Assembly: GCF_010015475.1 (NCBI RefSeq)
Contig: NZ_SSNI01000011.1
Span: 121,498-185,497, forward strand
Length of the DNA stretch: 64,000 nt
Reading direction: 5' to 3'
Origin: Pontibacter pamirensis
GTDB lineage: Bacteria > Bacteroidota > Bacteroidia > Cytophagales > Hymenobacteraceae
Shown: in pieces, positions 62,549-64,000 of the stretch
How the letters are laid out: each line of letters opens with the position of its first letter
How positions within the stretch are numbered: the stretch's first letter is position 1
Notes under the pieces: generated by a model
What the model saw: the letters and a program-made list of their open reading frames with translations, nothing else
What the model was told of the DNA's origin: nothing
The model's database searches: none
Program-made: the position numbers and the translations under genes

Positions 62549-63260
62549 CATAGGAAGCCGCCCCGAGCAAGAAAGCCCAATAGCGGCTTTCCCGCTCTTC
62601 AGGCAACTCTTCCTTCAGCACATTCAGGATCACTCCCCCACCTATAAAAGCTGTCAGGATAATTACGGTGGTTTCAGAAACTCCTTGCAAGTAACCTACC
62701 GTCCAGCCAACTAGCAACGCCAGCACCAGCACCCACTGGCCATATTTTCTGTACTTATTTTTATGGTGCTCCTGCAGGGAGTAATCGTTCACCAGAAAGT
62801 GTAGGGCCATTGCTATGGTGAACAGCACAACCGATTGTGTAGGAGCCTCTTCCCGCTGAAACAGGATGTACCCTATTACGGCGTTGTAGAGTGCAAAGGA
62901 GCCGATGTGGACCCAGAAGACGCCTTTTGGGGCCTCTGTTTCGCGACTGTCTTTCTTTTTCTGCTCCCGTTTTGCCGAAACAACAGAGCGCTCCAGACCA
63001 TAAAAAGTAGCCAGACCGATAAGTGCTACCAGGTATACATGGTGTTTTAAAAACTCCTCGGCCCAAAGTATATTTTCCTCCATATGCTCCTGCCCCTCCT
63101 GCAGTTCTGGAAACAAGTGCATAAAAACATAAGCTACGGATACGCCTCCTGCCCCTGATAACCAGACACTTCGAGGCAGACCTCCTAAGAAACGTAATCT
63201 GGTTCCTAAAAGGTGAATCAGCACCAACACTAGAATAGGCCACAATGAAACATGTCTCAT
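62526..63260 (-). CDS. ZIP-like membrane protein
   Basis: A 244-residue protein with about seven hydrophobic segments. VSVAYVFMHLFPELQEGQEH resembles the ZIP zinc-transporter metal motif in the first helices, and FIGGGVILNVLKEELPEERESRYWAFLLG resembles the last conserved helix region with its H/E pattern. However, the usual helix IV motif with HN..E is replaced by ALHFLVNDYSLQEHHKNKYRKYG. It may be a diverged ZIP-type metal transporter or a relative without transport function. Confidence in the family link is moderate. Confidence 0.62.
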   Translation of the reverse strand: MRHVSLWPILVLVLIHLLGTRLRFLGGLPRSVWLSGAGGVSVAYVFMHLFPELQEGQEHMEENILWAEEFLKHHVYLVALIGLATFYGLERSVVSAKREQKKKDSRETEAPKGVFWVHIGSFALYNAVIGYILFQREEAPTQSVVLFTIAMALHFLVNDYSLQEHHKNKYRKYGQWVLVLALLVGWTVGYLQGVSETTVIILTAFIGGGVILNVLKEELPEERESRYWAFLLGAASYAILLLSL

Positions 63261-63445
63261 ATCTACAAACTACTATATTTTTAGAGTCAGGGTTGCTCCA
63301 CTTTTCTCTGCTTTAGCCAGATCATTGAAAGTGTTTTAACATTAATTGTTTATCATTCTATAAGATGTCATATTTCAGCCAGTATGTTGTGGTGTTCCAT
63401 CTGCTGCCAGACTACTGACAGTAAAAAAGCACAAAAACTACCCCT

Positions 63446-63688
63446 ATGAAAACAAATTTTACAGTATGTGCCTTCAGCCTTATTCTTTTCTTCTTACACT
63501 CTCCCTTGCGGGCCCAAACGCAGGAAATACAGATTGATAACCCAAACAAGCTTGCCTTACATAGCATTGGAGCCACCTTTGGTTTTGGTGTTGCCGACAT
63601 CAATGTAGATGCCTTAAACGCCCGCCTTCAAGCAGCAGGCATCGATCAGTTCTATGATCAGTTAAGTAATGGGACAAATTTAGCTTGA
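63446..63688 (+). pseudogene. N-terminal remnant of an envelope protein cut by an IS630-like element
   Basis: A signal peptide (VCAFSLILFFLHSPLRAQ) is followed by about 50 residues with GATFGFGVADINVDALNARL, and then the frame ends quickly (SNGTNLA) near the IS start. The native coding sequence seems to end at about 63663, with a TA that could be the IS630-type target. The rest of the gene would lie beyond the element. It looks like an outer-membrane or secreted protein. Confidence 0.6.
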
Positions 63689-64000
63689 AGTATGTTTTTT
63701 CTTAGCTATGGGAAAGATACGAACAATAGAGTTAAGTGCGGCACATCGCCAGGAGTTGGAGCAGGGTTACCGCTCAGGCAAGAGCCACGCCTTTCGTCTG
63801 CGTTGCCATCTTGTGCTTCTGAAGAGCGAGGGCCGCACATCAGAGCAGGTGGCCCAGATAGTAAAGGTCAACCCGGTAACAGTAAACAACTGGCTTACCC
63901 GCTACCAGGCAGAAGGCATGGCAGGCCTGAAGACGAAGCCTGGCAGGGGGCGTAAACCGGTGTTTGAGCCAGCCCGTGACCTGGAGCAGGTGCGCAAAGC
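63664..64000 (+). mobile_element. Left part of an IS630-family element
   Basis: The transposase reading frame begins at 63708 and continues off the window. The left end lies near the TA at 63663-63664 or 63667-63668, since IS630 elements duplicate TA. The interrupted upstream gene supports an insertion. The inverted repeat cannot be checked because the right end is outside the window. Confidence 0.7.
63708..64000 (+). CDS. IS630 family transposase, N-terminal part, cut by window edge
   Basis: 97 residues are visible. The helix-turn-helix region reads RLRCHLVLLKSEGRTSEQVA, then VNPVTVNNWLTRYQAEGMAGL and the linker KTKPGRGRKPVF, a standard N-terminus for IS630/Tc1-mariner-like transposases. 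The catalytic DDE part is outside the window. It starts 43 bp or so after the presumed element end. Confidence 0.88.
   Translation, partial: MGKIRTIELSAAHRQELEQGYRSGKSHAFRLRCHLVLLKSEGRTSEQVAQIVKVNPVTVNNWLTRYQAEGMAGLKTKPGRGRKPVFEPARDLEQVRK

Overview
The window comes from a Bacteroidota genome, most likely a pigmented soil or marine Cytophagales of the Hymenobacteraceae type (Pontibacter-like). Four things point there: genes with type IX secretion C-terminal sorting domains, the Bacteroidota promoter pattern TTTG-N19-TAnnTTTG in front of several genes, weak or absent Shine-Dalgarno sequences, and families typical of that group (GH115/GH43 xylan enzymes, DUF6503 and YceI lipoproteins, M61 and S8 peptidases). 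No rRNA gene, CRISPR array or prophage was seen. One tRNA gene (Leu, CAG) is present, and an IS630-type element enters at the right edge.

Layout. 1-5.7 kb: a glucuronoxylan locus, with the 3' part of an MFS hexuronate-type transporter, a GH115 alpha-glucuronidase and a GH43 enzyme. 5.9-7.9 kb: dnaK. 8.4-12.7 kb: a small polysaccharide export cluster (Wzm-like permease, Wzt-like ATPase with C-terminal domain, GT2 glycosyltransferase) ending against an AT-rich, convergent, glycosyltransferase-like gene. 13.1-22.6 kb: housekeeping genes (purK-purE, marC, hemE, trkH, a heptose-kinase-like PfkB gene, an aminotransferase, recR, clpS). 22.9-30.2 kb: small lipoproteins, a MarR regulator, an L-Ala-D/L-Glu type epimerase divergent from a DAACS symporter, and a Gfo/Idh/MocA oxidoreductase. 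30.7-34.4 kb: an outer-membrane protein with a vanadium-haloperoxidase-like PAP2 protein, then an NmrA-like protein. 35-41 kb: an AT-rich T9SS type-B cargo gene, a diheme cytochrome c, two RDD proteins, a DUF389 protein and a histidine phosphatase. 41-50.6 kb: a large TPR/HExxH protein, two PAP2 phosphatases either side of the tRNA, thpR, cinA-like, a methyltransferase, an M61 peptidase and a small outer-membrane protein. 50.7-55.8 kb: one 5.1-kb gene for a repetitive secreted propeller protein with a T9SS type-A tail. 56.6-64 kb: an MBL hydrolase, an S8 peptidase, a fasciclin lipoprotein, a cyclophilin, a second DAACS symporter, a ZIP-like membrane protein, and a gene cut by the IS630-like element.

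How genes work together. The transporter, GH115 and GH43 genes should strip 4-O-methylglucuronate and pentose side groups from xylan and import the acid. The Wzm/Wzt pair should export a finished glycan to which the neighbouring GT2 may contribute. The MarR gene and the yceI lipoprotein gene share an almost identical promoter/operator, so the regulator very probably controls both. Most of the window is ordinary core genome. The best-supported unusual signals are that MarR/YceI operator pair, the internal 432- and 576-bp duplications of the propeller gene, several palindromic repeat elements (one of which supplies the stop codon of a methyltransferase gene), a possible M16 peptidase remnant between two terminators, near-leaderless promoters at hemE and clpS, and the large TPR-flanked HExxH protein. 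I did not find a clearly new multi-gene system.
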